Source: Collinsella sp.
GTDB lineage: Bacteria > Actinomycetota > Coriobacteriia > Coriobacteriales > Coriobacteriaceae
Direction: 5' to 3'
Assembly (NCBI GenBank): GCA_018376905.1
Contig: JAHAAK010000014.1
Coordinates: forward strand, 1 to 52,151
Length of the DNA: 52,151 nt
The translations under genes and the position numbers were made by a program. Shown here in pieces: positions 33,236 to 42,524 of this stretch. Below the pieces are notes generated by a model, which ran no database searches, was not told where the DNA came from, and saw only the letters and a program-made list of their open reading frames with translations. The stretch's first letter is position 1. Each line of letters begins with the position of its first letter.

Positions 33236-34837
33236 GTGTCTGCAACCATTAAACCCTTCACCGATGAGTTCGAAGAGTATGGCCGCGATGAATCTCGTGC
33301 ATCGGGCGAAGCATCGAGCATCTCGTTTCCGACAACGGAAGACGAGGTCCGTGCCATTTTGGAAACGCTCCATGCCGAGCGTGTCCCGGTAACGGTTCAG
33401 GGCGCCCGAACCGGCCTTGCCGCCGGTGCCGTGCCCCACGGTGGGCATATTCTCAATACTTCCCGTATGAATCGCTACTTGGGCCTTCGCCGCGATGAAC
33501 AAGGCCAATTTCTGCTGCGCGTGGAGCCGGGCGTTGTGCTCTCGGAGCTGCGTAAGCAGCTGAGCAAGAAGGTACTGCCGACCGCTGGTTGGGACCAGGC
33601 ATCGCTTGAGGCCTACGAGGAGTTCCAAGAGTCCCCCGAGCAGTTCTTTCCCACCGATCCCACCGAGGCATCTGCCTGTCTGGGTGGCATGGCGGCATGC
33701 AACGCCTCCGGCGCCCGCAGCTACGCTTACGGCCCCATGCGCCCGCATATCACGGGACTCCACGTCGCGCTGGCTGATGGCGATTTGCTTGAGCTTCAGC
33801 GCGGCGAGGCTTTTGCCCAGGGCCGCCACCTGTCGCTCGTGACGGCAGAGGGCCGTACGCTCGAGCTCGATCTTCCCGGCTATACCATGCCCGAGACAAA
33901 AAATGCCTCAGGCTATTTCGTTGCGGACGATATGGACGCCATCGACCTCTTTATCGGCGCGTGCGGCACGCTCGGCGTTATCACCGAGCTCGAGATTGCC
34001 CTGCAGGCGGCGCCTGCGGTCGTTTGGGGTGTGAGTTGCTTTTTCGATAGCGAGGACAAGGCGGTGTCCTTTACCGATTCCGTGCGCCCTGTCCTGTCCC
34101 ATGCGGCTGCCATCGAGTACTTCGATGCTGGCGCCCTGGATATTCTACGTCGCCAGCGCGAGCAGTCGACGGCGTTTGCCTCGCTGCCGGCGCTCGACAA
34201 AGAGGCCAAGGTATGTGTCTACGTGGAGCTCGACTGCGATGACGAGGCGCAGGCGACCGAGGAGCTGTACCACCTGGGATGGGTGCTGGAGCTTGCGGGC
34301 GGCCGCGACGATGCGACATGGGTCGCCCGCACCGAAGTCGATCGCGAGTGCCAGCGGTTCTTCCGCCACGCGGTGCCCGAGAGCGTCAACATGCTCATTG
34401 ACGAGCGTCGCCGCACCGACCCCACCATTACCAAGCTGGGATCGGATATGTCGGTGCCCAATGCACGCCTTGCCGATGTCGTGGCCCTCTATCGCCGCAC
34501 GCTGGCCGAAAGCGGGCTTGAATCTGCTGCCTGGGGACACATCGGGAACAACCATCTGCATGTGAACATCCTGCCGCGTGATGCGCAAGACTACCGTCGT
34601 GGTGGAGAGCTCTTTGCCCAGTGGGCTTCCGAGGTCACGGCCATGGGCGGTGCCGTTTCTGCCGAACACGGCGTCGGCAAGATCAAGGCGGGCTTCTTGG
34701 AGACGATGTACGGCCACGAGGCCATGGTCGAGTCGGCGCGTCTCAAACTCCAGCTCGATCCTGCCGGCCAGCTGGGTCGCGGCAACCTGTTTACGGAGAA
34801 GCTCTTGGATGAACTCGTCCAGAAAGGGGGCGCGTGA
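33236..34837 (+). CDS. FAD-linked D-lactate/glycolate dehydrogenase (LctD-like)
   Basis: The 533-residue flavoprotein has an N-terminal FAD-binding domain (about 25-240; QGARTGLAAGAVPHGG) and a C-terminal oxidase domain (about 280-525; GHIGNNHLHVNI and AEHGVGKIK). Start is GTG 33236 with GGGGGAG at 6 nt. It leads an operon with etfB and etfA. In Acetobacterium the like complex LctBCD oxidises lactate with NAD by confurcating electrons from reduced ferredoxin. The same job is likely here; another 2-hydroxy acid is possible. Confidence 0.9.
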   Translation: MSATIKPFTDEFEEYGRDESRASGEASSISFPTTEDEVRAILETLHAERVPVTVQGARTGLAAGAVPHGGHILNTSRMNRYLGLRRDEQGQFLLRVEPGVVLSELRKQLSKKVLPTAGWDQASLEAYEEFQESPEQFFPTDPTEASACLGGMAACNASGARSYAYGPMRPHITGLHVALADGDLLELQRGEAFAQGRHLSLVTAEGRTLELDLPGYTMPETKNASGYFVADDMDAIDLFIGACGTLGVITELEIALQAAPAVVWGVSCFFDSEDKAVSFTDSVRPVLSHAAAIEYFDAGALDILRRQREQSTAFASLPALDKEAKVCVYVELDCDDEAQATEELYHLGWVLELAGGRDDATWVARTEVDRECQRFFRHAVPESVNMLIDERRRTDPTITKLGSDMSVPNARLADVVALYRRTLAESGLESAAWGHIGNNHLHVNILPRDAQDYRRGGELFAQWASEVTAMGGAVSAEHGVGKIKAGFLETMYGHEAMVESARLKLQLDPAGQLGRGNLFTEKLLDELVQKGGA

Positions 34838-34839
34838 AG

Positions 34840-35655
34840 ATGAGTGATTTCCATATGGTGGTGTGCGTCAAGGCGGTGCCCGGAAGCACCGAGGTCAAGA
34901 TGGACCCCAAGACCAATACTATCGTGCGTGATGGCAAGCAGGCGGTCATTAATCCCTTCGATGCAAGTGCCCTCGAATGTGCGCTAGCGCTGAAGGACGA
35001 CTTTATCGGCTTTGGCATGGACGTGCGTGTGACGGTGGTGTCGATGGGCATCCCCGCGACCGAATCGCTGCTGCGCGACTGCATCGCCCGCGGTGCCGAC
35101 GACGCGCTGCTGCTGACCGACCGAGCCTTTGCGGGCGCCGATACCCTAGCCACCACCTATGCCCTCAAATGCGGCATCGAGGCACTCGATGAGGACTTTG
35201 ACCTGCTCATCTGCGGCAAGATGGCAGTGGACGGCGATACGGCCCAGATCGGCCCCGAGCTGGCCGGCGCCTTTGGGGTCCCCTGCGTGACCGACGTGAG
35301 CTGTGTGCAGAGCGCGGGATTTACGACGTGTGGCTCGCTGGCGCTCGTCCACGGCTGCGATGCCGGCGAGGAGACGGTGTACCTGGAGATGCCGTGTGCG
35401 ATGACGACCGCCAAGGAGATTGGCCAGCTGCGCATGCCGAGTATTGCCGGTATTCGCGCGGCCGAGGATGCAGACGTGCGCGTGGCCAGCGCTGCCGACG
35501 TAAACGCCGATCCTTCGCGTTGCGGCCTTGCCGGATCACCGACGCAGGTCGTGCGCTCGTTTGTGCCCGACCGTGACCAAACGTGCGAGGCCGTTGAGGG
35601 AACGGCGTCCGAGCAGGCGGTAAAACTTGCCAAGATTATCGAGGGGATGGCATAG
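34840..35655 (+). CDS. etfB: Electron transfer flavoprotein, beta subunit
   Basis: The 271-residue EtfB binds AMP or, in bifurcating types, a second FAD. VVCVKAVPGSTEVKMD, INPFDASALE and ICGKMAVDGDTAQIGPELA are family stretches. ATG 34840 lies 9 nt after AAAGGGGG; a GTG at 34834 overlaps the upstream stop but is only 3 nt from that site. The alpha subunit gene starts directly after the stop codon. Confidence 0.95.
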   Translation: MSDFHMVVCVKAVPGSTEVKMDPKTNTIVRDGKQAVINPFDASALECALALKDDFIGFGMDVRVTVVSMGIPATESLLRDCIARGADDALLLTDRAFAGADTLATTYALKCGIEALDEDFDLLICGKMAVDGDTAQIGPELAGAFGVPCVTDVSCVQSAGFTTCGSLALVHGCDAGEETVYLEMPCAMTTAKEIGQLRMPSIAGIRAAEDADVRVASAADVNADPSRCGLAGSPTQVVRSFVPDRDQTCEAVEGTASEQAVKLAKIIEGMA

Positions 35656-36861
35656 ATGAGCGGGCTGATTATCGATAGCGAAGCCTGCATCGGCTGTGGT
35701 CGCTGCGTTCGCGCCTGCGCCTCGGGCGGCATTGTGGTGGAGGGCGAGCGCCCCAATCGCTGTGCCCGCGTAACCGACGGCTGTATCCTGTGCGGCGGGT
35801 GCGTCGACGCCTGCCCCGTCAACGCCATCTCGATTGAGCGCGACGAGGCCGCCGGCGCGGCAGACCTTGACGCATATCGAGACATCTGGATCTTCGTGCA
35901 GACTGACGAGCACGATGCCGTTGCATCCGTGGCCTTCGAGCTCATGGGCAGGGGGCGCGAGCTTGCCGATGCCCGCGGCTGCCGTCTGGTGGCACTGGTC
36001 GGCATGAGCCCCGAGGGCTCACTCGGGGACCTGGAGCATCTGATTTGCGCCGGTGCGGACGAAGTTCTGGTCTGTCGTGACGAGCGCCTGCGTCAGAACG
36101 ACGCGGAGGTCTACGCCCGCTTGATCTGCGATTTGGTAGCCGAGCGCAAGCCCGAGGCCATTCTGTACGGCGCGACCGCCTTTGGTCGCGAGCTAGCGCC
36201 CGGTGTGGCCGTGCGCTTGCAGACGGGCCTTACGGCCGATTGCACGGTGCTTTCGATGGATACGGAGACGGGTCTGCTGCAGCAGACGCGCCCGGCGTTT
36301 GGCGGCAACCTGATGGCCACCATTATCTGCCCCAACCACCGTCCTCAGATGGCAACGGTGCGCCCCGGCATCTTTAAGGCGCCCGAGTTTGACTATAGTC
36401 GCTCCGGCACGATTGCCCAGGTAGTGCTAGCGGATGACGTTAAGGCCCGTGTCGAGATCTCGATTCCCGCCGAGGAGTGGGGACAGCAGGCCTCAATTGC
36501 CGATGCCGAGCGTCTAGTCGTGGTGGGCCGCGGCATCGGCTCCAAGAAAAACCTACCGCTGATGCGAAAGCTTGCCGAGGCTCTGGGTGCCGAGCTTGGC
36601 TGCACGCGCCCCGTGGTGGAGGCCGGCTGGCTGGAGTATCGCCACCAAATTGGCCAGACGGGTGTATCGGTCTCGCCCAAGCTCCTCGTGAGCATCGGTG
36701 TCTCGGGCGCTATCCAGCATCTCGCCGGCATCGGTGGGGCGGAGTGCATTGTCGCCATCAATGAGGACCCGGATGCCCCCATCTTTGGTGCCGCCCAGTA
36801 CAAGGTTGTTGGGGACGCCGTCGAGGTCGTCGAGGAGCTGCTGGCCCAGCTTGAGCGCTAG
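35656..36861 (+). CDS. etfA: Electron transfer flavoprotein alpha subunit with N-terminal ferredoxin domain
   Basis: The 401-residue protein begins with two 4Fe-4S motifs: Cys11/14/17/21 and Cys43/46/49/53. An EtfA body and the C-terminal FAD domain follow (GRGIGSKKNL, GQTGVSVSPKLLVSIGVSG). The ferredoxin extension is found in EtfA proteins of confurcating lactate complexes and links the flavins to ferredoxin. It overlaps the convergent HD gene by 4 bp at the 3' ends. Confidence 0.95.
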   Translation: MSGLIIDSEACIGCGRCVRACASGGIVVEGERPNRCARVTDGCILCGGCVDACPVNAISIERDEAAGAADLDAYRDIWIFVQTDEHDAVASVAFELMGRGRELADARGCRLVALVGMSPEGSLGDLEHLICAGADEVLVCRDERLRQNDAEVYARLICDLVAERKPEAILYGATAFGRELAPGVAVRLQTGLTADCTVLSMDTETGLLQQTRPAFGGNLMATIICPNHRPQMATVRPGIFKAPEFDYSRSGTIAQVVLADDVKARVEISIPAEEWGQQASIADAERLVVVGRGIGSKKNLPLMRKLAEALGAELGCTRPVVEAGWLEYRHQIGQTGVSVSPKLLVSIGVSGAIQHLAGIGGAECIVAINEDPDAPIFGAAQYKVVGDAVEVVEELLAQLER

Positions 36862-37670
36862 GCGCGCGTCAGCCAGTCGCGCATCTCGTCCTTTAGGCGG
36901 CTCCAGGTTGCCTGCGTGGCGGGGTCGGTAAAGGGCCGCGTAATGCCAAAGGGCGCGTCGAGCAGGCGGTGGATATCGCCCTGTTCGCGCGCCAGCGCGC
37001 GGCTCGCTGGATAGACGAGCTCAAACATAAAGCAGATGAGTCCCACCAAGTAGTCTGCGGGCTCGTCGCGTTCATCGCGTGCGACGCAACGGTGCTCGTC
37101 AAAGGCGGCAAGCGTCGGTGCCGAGAAGCGACTGGCTAGAAACGCGTCCTCATCCACCTTGAGGATGGTGTCGACGGTGCTGTCGGCGATGGTGCGCATA
37201 ATGTCGATCTTGTCACCATCGCGCACGATATCGCAGAAGCTTCGCGTGCGCACGTCGAGCTGCGCGGGTAGACGGAAATCGCTGTGATAGGCAATGCTCG
37301 CTCGGATGAGCTCATCTTCTGCCGGGTCATCGATAAAGTCGCGGATGCTTGTTACGGCGGGTGCATCGGCGGGATTCTCGCCAAAGAGGACCTCGATGCC
37401 CAGCGCCGCATGGCCCATGCTCTCGGCGTCCTTAAAGGTGTCCCAGCGTCGCAGCTGCTCAAAGCGGCCCATATCGTGTAGCAGGCCGCAAAGCCATGCC
37501 AGGTCAATATCTTCTGACGACCAGCCCTGCTCGCGCGCTACGGCATCGCATGCCTCGGCCACGTGGTACGTATGCTCGATTTTGAGCGCGATGCGTGGGT
37601 TGGTGGCGTCGTAGGCATCGGTGTAGCTTTTGAAGGCCGCGCGCGCCCGGTCTCGATCGATAGCTGTCAT
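36858..37670 (-). CDS. HD-domain phosphohydrolase
   Basis: The 270-residue protein has an HD domain at the start (HTYHVAEA about 33-40, LLHDMGRF about 63-70) and later metal/His residues (YHSDF, RDGDKIDI). HD proteins of this type hydrolyse phosphomonoesters or nucleotides. Substrate unknown. It ends on the etfA stop codon from the other strand. Confidence 0.85.
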   Translation of the reverse strand: MTAIDRDRARAAFKSYTDAYDATNPRIALKIEHTYHVAEACDAVAREQGWSSEDIDLAWLCGLLHDMGRFEQLRRWDTFKDAESMGHAALGIEVLFGENPADAPAVTSIRDFIDDPAEDELIRASIAYHSDFRLPAQLDVRTRSFCDIVRDGDKIDIMRTIADSTVDTILKVDEDAFLASRFSAPTLAAFDEHRCVARDERDEPADYLVGLICFMFELVYPASRALAREQGDIHRLLDAPFGITRPFTDPATQATWSRLKDEMRDWLTRA

Positions 37671-37796
37671 AATGACTTCCTAAAAAGTTGTGTCTTTCGA
37701 TCCGGTGGCAATTGTAGGTGAACTCGGTTGCTGTCGGATGATGATTCTGCCGTGTCGCTACATGCGGCTCGGAGACTTTATCAGGATGAGAAGCGT

Positions 37797-38489
37797 ATGG
37801 TGCTCAAAATCGTTAGAACCGTCTGGCCAGTGATGCTTACCTATGTTGCAATAGGCGCGCCGTGCGGAATGATCATGGGGCAGACGGGAATGGAACCCTG
37901 GATGGTCTTTGCTCTGAGCAGCACGTTCGTGACGGGCAGCGGGCAGTTTATGATCTGCAATCTGTGGCTGGCAGGTGTGCCTGCGGCGTCGATCGTCGCG
38001 AGCGTCGCCGCAATCTCCTCGCGCTTTGCGCTTTACTCGGCATCGATCGCTCCGCATCTGACGGGTGCCTCGAAGCGTCAGACGCTGGCTGTTGCCGCGA
38101 CGCTTACCGAGGAGGCATACGGCATCTCGCTTGCCAAGCTGGTTGAGGGGGAGGATTGGGGCCCGCGCGAATCCTTCGTGCTCAACGTGATCCTCATCGC
38201 GACATGGGGCGCTTCGTGCACGATGGGTGCCATCGTCGGTGCCGTTGTCGATGTTCCCACCGCTATTGCGAGTTTTGTCTGCACGTCGCTCTTTATCTGT
38301 CTACTCTTTTCGCAGCGGCTGTCGCGCGGCAACGTTGTCGCGGCGGTTTCGGGCGCGGTGTCCGTCGCCGTATGCAAGTTCTTGGGCCTCACGAATATTG
38401 CCGTGCCGGCAAGCGTCGTGGTCGGCATTGCCATTGCGCTGGCGTGCGATGCTGTATTAGACGGAAGAGGTGCCCGCGATGCCCGTTAA
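37797..38489 (+). CDS. azlC: AzlC family branched-chain amino acid exporter, large subunit
   Basis: The 230-residue membrane protein has the AzlC pattern (AIGAPCGMIMGQTG, SSTFVTGSGQFM) and about five to six membrane segments. With AzlD it exports branched-chain amino acids and analogues. ATG 37797 with AGGATGAG upstream gives the usual length; longer starts are possible. It overlaps azlD by 11 bp. Confidence 0.9.
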   Translation: MVLKIVRTVWPVMLTYVAIGAPCGMIMGQTGMEPWMVFALSSTFVTGSGQFMICNLWLAGVPAASIVASVAAISSRFALYSASIAPHLTGASKRQTLAVAATLTEEAYGISLAKLVEGEDWGPRESFVLNVILIATWGASCTMGAIVGAVVDVPTAIASFVCTSLFICLLFSQRLSRGNVVAAVSGAVSVAVCKFLGLTNIAVPASVVVGIAIALACDAVLDGRGARDAR

Positions 38490-38802
38490 CGAGTTCTTGG
38501 TTCTGTGGCTGTCGTCGTGGGCTGCTATCGCGTTCTTTCGCATCGCGCCGGCGTTTGCCTTGCGCGGGAGAACGCTGTCGCCCCGCATTACCGAGGCCCT
38601 GGGTTATATCCCGCCCGCTGCCTTTGCCGCGCTGGTCGCCAACGACTTGGTGAGCCCCGGGGCGTTCGACGCGGGACTCTGGCCTGCCTTGGTTCCCTGG
38701 ATTGCGGCTGCCGGCGTCGTGGTGGTGGCAATCAGGACAAAGTCGATGTTGTGGTGCTGTGTTTCGGGCATCGTGCTCTATATCGTTTTGAGCCTCGTAT
38801 AA
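38479..38802 (+). CDS. azlD: AzlD family transporter, small subunit
   Basis: The 107-residue protein has about four hydrophobic segments and the YIPPAAFAALVANDL motif of AzlD. It is the partner subunit of AzlC. ATG 38479 lies inside the end of azlC, so the two are coupled. No clear terminator follows. Confidence 0.9.
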   Translation: MPVNEFLVLWLSSWAAIAFFRIAPAFALRGRTLSPRITEALGYIPPAAFAALVANDLVSPGAFDAGLWPALVPWIAAAGVVVVAIRTKSMLWCCVSGIVLYIVLSLV

Positions 38803-38943
38803 GAGCGGGACACGTTTAGCATCCCGGCCAACGAATCCAATTTTTCACCGAGCTGGTCTATTTCTTCTGGTACCATGGTCAAACTTTACTGTAGCAAAGC
38901 GTGACGTGGGCTTTTGTATCCCGTCAGCGGAAATGGGGGTTTC

Positions 38944-39966
38944 ATGGCACAGGAAGCAACCACCAACGAGCAAAAGAAATTCAAGGTCCCGCGCATCCCG
39001 GGCGACATCATGATTTATCCGATGATCGTCGGTCTTTTGCTCAACACCTTCTGCCCGCAGGTTTTTGAGATCGGCGGATTCTTTACGGCTGCCTGCCGCG
39101 GTGGCTCTAATACCATCGTCGCCGCGATCCTGCTGTTTGTGGGCGCCGGCATCAGCTTTAAGTCCACGCCGGGCGCTATCAAGACCGGCATCGTCGTGCT
39201 GATTCCCAAGCTGGTCGTCGCAGCGGCTCTCGGCCTGGGCGTGGCATATTGCTTTAACGACAACTTCCTGGGTCTGAGCTCCGTGTCTATCATCGGCGGC
39301 ATCACGTTTTGCAACATGGCGCTCTATACGGGCATCATGGGCGAGTTCGGTGATGAGTCTGAGCAGGGCGCCGTCGGTATCCTGTTCTTTACGGCCGGCC
39401 CCGCCGTCACTATGATCATCCTCGGTGTTTCCGGCCTCGCCAACATTCCCATTGGCACCATTGTCGGCTCCATCTTGCCACTCGTTATCGGCATGGTTCT
39501 GGGCAACCTGTTCCCGTTTATCAAGAACCTGCTGGTTCCCGGTGCCAATCCCGCGATTGCCGTCATCGGATTTCAGCTCGGTGCGTCCATGAGCCTGTCG
39601 AGCTTTATCACCGGCGGTATTTCCGGCATCTTGCTGGGCCTTGTCACGCTGTTTGTCGTCGGTCCCATCACCTTTGCGTTCGAGCGTCTGTGCGGCGGCA
39701 ATGGCAAGGCCGCTGTGGCTTGCTCCACCATTGCCGGCACGGCTATGACCACACCGGTTGCCCTCGCCGAGGTCGCACCGCGTTACGCCGAGCTTGCGCC
39801 CACCGCGTACGCTCAGATCGCCACCGCCGTTATCATCACGGCGATCATGGCTCCGATTCTGACTGGCTGGGTCGACAAGAAGTTCTGCCAAGGCAAGGAG
39901 GATCTGTCGCCTGTCGGTGTCGAGGCCATCGAGGAGGCCGTCGCGACTGACATCGATGGCGAGTAG
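38944..39966 (+). CDS. kdgT: 2-keto-3-deoxygluconate permease family transporter
   Basis: The 340-residue protein has about ten membrane segments and family stretches such as GDIMIYPMIVGLLLNTF and CSTIAGTAMTTPVALAE. KdgT imports 2-keto-3-deoxygluconate, from pectin or uronate breakdown, with protons. No kdgK or kdgA is nearby, so the substrate remains open. ATG 38944 has ATGGGGG upstream. Confidence 0.88.
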   Translation: MAQEATTNEQKKFKVPRIPGDIMIYPMIVGLLLNTFCPQVFEIGGFFTAACRGGSNTIVAAILLFVGAGISFKSTPGAIKTGIVVLIPKLVVAAALGLGVAYCFNDNFLGLSSVSIIGGITFCNMALYTGIMGEFGDESEQGAVGILFFTAGPAVTMIILGVSGLANIPIGTIVGSILPLVIGMVLGNLFPFIKNLLVPGANPAIAVIGFQLGASMSLSSFITGGISGILLGLVTLFVVGPITFAFERLCGGNGKAAVACSTIAGTAMTTPVALAEVAPRYAELAPTAYAQIATAVIITAIMAPILTGWVDKKFCQGKEDLSPVGVEAIEEAVATDIDGE

Positions 39967-40015
39967 CAATCGATACCCATCAATGATGCCGGCGTGTGCA
40001 ATTCGCGCCGTATGG

Positions 40016-40055
40016 GCGCCCGAACAGAAACTGTTTTGCAGTGATGTTCGGGCGC
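40016..40055 (+). terminator. Hairpin after the permease gene
   Basis: GCGCCCGAACA (40016-40026) pairs with TGTTCGGGCGC (40045-40055). The following T-tract is weak (TCTGCTATT). It is probably an inefficient terminator. A second small stem, CCCC/GGGG near 40066-40097, follows. Confidence 0.55.
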
Positions 40056-40156
40056 TCTGCTATTATCCCCTTTACCCCTGCGGAGTTAAGGGGTGTTTAT
40101 TGCCCTGATTCGAATTGGGCGATTCTGACCACTTGGGTATTGAAGGGATGGCGCTA

Positions 40157-41299
40157 GTGGTTAAGGCACTTAAGATTGAGATATTCGTGCTATGCATGAT
40201 TGTTCTTATCGGGCTTGCCGTGCGAAGTCGTCGCTCCTTGTTCTCGAGCACCCAGCAGCTATTGTTTAGCATGCTTGGCTACACCTCTGCCGCGTACATA
40301 TTATTCGATATGATCTGGACGCTTTCGGACGGTGTGGACGGCACGTTGGGCATTGCTGCCAACTGGATTTCCAACGCGGTTTCGTTTTCGCTCTTTGCTA
40401 TCGCGTGTCTCATTTGGTTTATCTATTCCGAGACGGTGCAGGGTTCTCGCCTTTTGACCTCGCGCTATAGGGTGGTGCTTGTAGCGTTGCCTACGGCTCT
40501 GGTGGTCGTGCTGGCGTTTACCAGTTACTGGACGCACGCCCTGTTCTATATCGATTCGCAGGGCGTGTATCGTCGCGGTTTTGCCTATATGATCCAGCCC
40601 ATCGTCAGCTACTGTTACGTTATACATACGTCCCTGCATGCGTTTGTGCAATCTCGCAGGGTCGAGAGCCTGCAGACGAAGGCCATCTATCGAACCTTGG
40701 CATTTTTCGCCATTCCGGCTCTGGTGGGCGGTACCTTTCAGGTCGTATACTCGGTGCCCGGCCTTTGTGCCGGCATAATGATTAGCATGTTGCTGCTCTA
40801 CATCATCTACCAGGAGCAGCTCATCTCGACCGACCCGTTGACTGGACTTAACAATCGCAACCGTTTTGAGACCTATATGCTGTCGCTCTTCTCAAATGTT
40901 GATCAGGCCGAAGATGTATATCTGCTTATGATGGACGCCGACGGCTTTAAGCAGATTAACGATCGCTACGGGCATGTGGAGGGCGACCACGCTCTTCAGG
41001 TCATATCCGCTGCGCTCAAAGAAGTCTGCTCGGCGTCTGGCGGCTTTATCGCACGTTATGGTGGCGATGAGTTCGTGGTGCTCCAAAAGGCAGTGGCGGA
41101 ACAGGATATCATGCATCTGTGCGCGACAATCAACGACGAGCTCGCGCGCGCCGAGGTTCCGTATCTGTTGCGGATGTCCATCGGCTACGCACGGGTTGGT
41201 GATGGCGTCGATACCTGGCAAGACTTGCTTCGTGCTGCCGACGCGGAGCTCTACCGCGTCAAGGCCGAGAAAAAGAAAGCCGGCGTCCAGATACGCTAG
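40157..41299 (+). CDS. Membrane diguanylate cyclase (GGDEF)
   Basis: The protein has six or seven N-terminal membrane segments (about 1-215) and a GGDEF domain (about 225-380), with STDPLTGLNNRNRF and GGDEF at 302-306. It should make c-di-GMP from two GTP. The RxxD inhibitory site usually found five residues before GGDEF is absent, so product inhibition may be lacking. GTG 40157 follows AAGGGA at 8 nt; other in-frame starts (ATG 40148, TTG 40115) are less well placed. A strong terminator follows. Confidence 0.9.
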   Translation: MVKALKIEIFVLCMIVLIGLAVRSRRSLFSSTQQLLFSMLGYTSAAYILFDMIWTLSDGVDGTLGIAANWISNAVSFSLFAIACLIWFIYSETVQGSRLLTSRYRVVLVALPTALVVVLAFTSYWTHALFYIDSQGVYRRGFAYMIQPIVSYCYVIHTSLHAFVQSRRVESLQTKAIYRTLAFFAIPALVGGTFQVVYSVPGLCAGIMISMLLLYIIYQEQLISTDPLTGLNNRNRFETYMLSLFSNVDQAEDVYLLMMDADGFKQINDRYGHVEGDHALQVISAALKEVCSASGGFIARYGGDEFVVLQKAVAEQDIMHLCATINDELARAEVPYLLRMSIGYARVGDGVDTWQDLLRAADAELYRVKAEKKKAGVQIR

Positions 41300-41304
41300 A
41301 AAAA

Positions 41305-41342
41305 GGGGCGCACGACCGTTGCGATGGTCGTGCGCCCCTTTT
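41305..41342 (+). terminator. Intrinsic terminator of the diguanylate cyclase gene
   Basis: A 13-bp stem, 41305-41317 with 41326-41338, has an 8-nt loop and is followed by TTTT. It begins 6 bp after the stop codon. Confidence 0.9.
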
Positions 41343-41489
41343 GCGTTTGTGGGGGCCACCGGTCATAATGCCCAGGCGCGGTGCGGCAAGACGGGCGTCT
41401 GCCGCCGCGACTCGGTGCGAAATCAACGAGAACCAGTGCATTCCATTAAGCTAAAGTGTGTGAAGGCTCTCCCTAAAAAGGTGAGCTCT

Positions 41490-42425
41490 CTAGGCTTTTT
41501 TGGGTTTGTTGACGATGATGATGCCGCTGCAGACCAAGAGCAGGGCAACGATGACAGTAACGGGGCTCGTGCCGGCGCCCTCGCCAAGCAGCAGTGCGCT
41601 CAGCAGTACGCCAAAGACCGGGTTCATAAACCCAAAGACCGAGACGCGGCTGACGGGGTTGACGGCAAGCAGGCGCGACCACAGCGAGTAGGCGACCGCG
41701 GAGATAAGCGCCATGTAGATGATGAGCACGATGGCGGGGACAATCGCCGTGGGGGAGAGCGCGCCACCCATCAAAAAGCCGATGGCGGTGAGGACCAGGC
41801 CGCCGACCAAGAACTGCCACCCGGCAAGCAAGACGCCGTCGTGCTTGCGCGAGAAGATGCCGATCAGGCAGGTCGAAAGAGCACCCGCGACAGTGGAGGC
41901 TAGGATAAAGCCCTCGCCATCGAGCCTGAAGCCAAAGGTGCCATCTGCGCCCGAGAGGTTGACGAGCGCGACGCCGGCAAAGCCCAGCGCACAGCCAAGC
42001 ACCTTGGCCGTATTGAGCTTCTCGGTGTGAAATGCCAGGGCGGCAAAGAGGATTGCGAGGAAGTTGGCGCTGGCCTCGATGATGGAGCTCGACATGGCGC
42101 TGGCGCGCGAGAGGCCCAGATAGAAAAAGAAGTACTGCCCGATAGTCTGGAAGAGCGACAAGACAAAGATGGGCTTGATGTCGCGAGCCTGCGGAATGAG
42201 GGGGCGGCGTTGGGCCCCACTCATCCCAACGATAACCAGGGCGCCGGCAAGCGTGAAGCGCAAGCCCGCAAAGAGCAGCTGCGAGGCGCTATCGTGCGCC
42301 GGGATACCAAAGAGTGCGTAGCCGATTTTGATGCAGGGAAAGGCCGATCCCCAGAGTGCACAGCAAACAAGACAGCCCAGGATGAGTCCGGGCAGGGTGG
42401 CGAGATACGGCTTGCGGCTTTCCAT
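41490..42425 (-). CDS. EamA/DMT family transporter
   Basis: The 311-residue protein has ten membrane segments in two EamA repeats (ALWGSAFPCIKIGYALFG near the start; NPVFGVLLSALLLGEG in the second). Such transporters export metabolites or amino acids. ATG 42425 has GGAAGGA upstream. It follows purL on the same strand but behind that gene's terminator, so it has its own promoter. Confidence 0.9.
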   Translation of the reverse strand: MESRKPYLATLPGLILGCLVCCALWGSAFPCIKIGYALFGIPAHDSASQLLFAGLRFTLAGALVIVGMSGAQRRPLIPQARDIKPIFVLSLFQTIGQYFFFYLGLSRASAMSSSIIEASANFLAILFAALAFHTEKLNTAKVLGCALGFAGVALVNLSGADGTFGFRLDGEGFILASTVAGALSTCLIGIFSRKHDGVLLAGWQFLVGGLVLTAIGFLMGGALSPTAIVPAIVLIIYMALISAVAYSLWSRLLAVNPVSRVSVFGFMNPVFGVLLSALLLGEGAGTSPVTVIVALLLVCSGIIIVNKPKKA

Positions 42426-42450
42426 GATGTCCTTCCTGCATGCGCGAAGC

Positions 42451-42487
42451 AAAAAAGAACCCGCCACCGGATGTGTCGGTGGCGGGT
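42451..42487 (-). terminator. Intrinsic terminator of purL
   Basis: On the minus strand ACCCGCCACCG (42477-42487) pairs with CGGTGGCGGGT (42459-42469). TCTTTTTT follows. Confidence 0.9.
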
Positions 42488-42524
42488 GTTGTTACCCGAA
42501 GGGATTGTACCCGATGGGAAAGGT

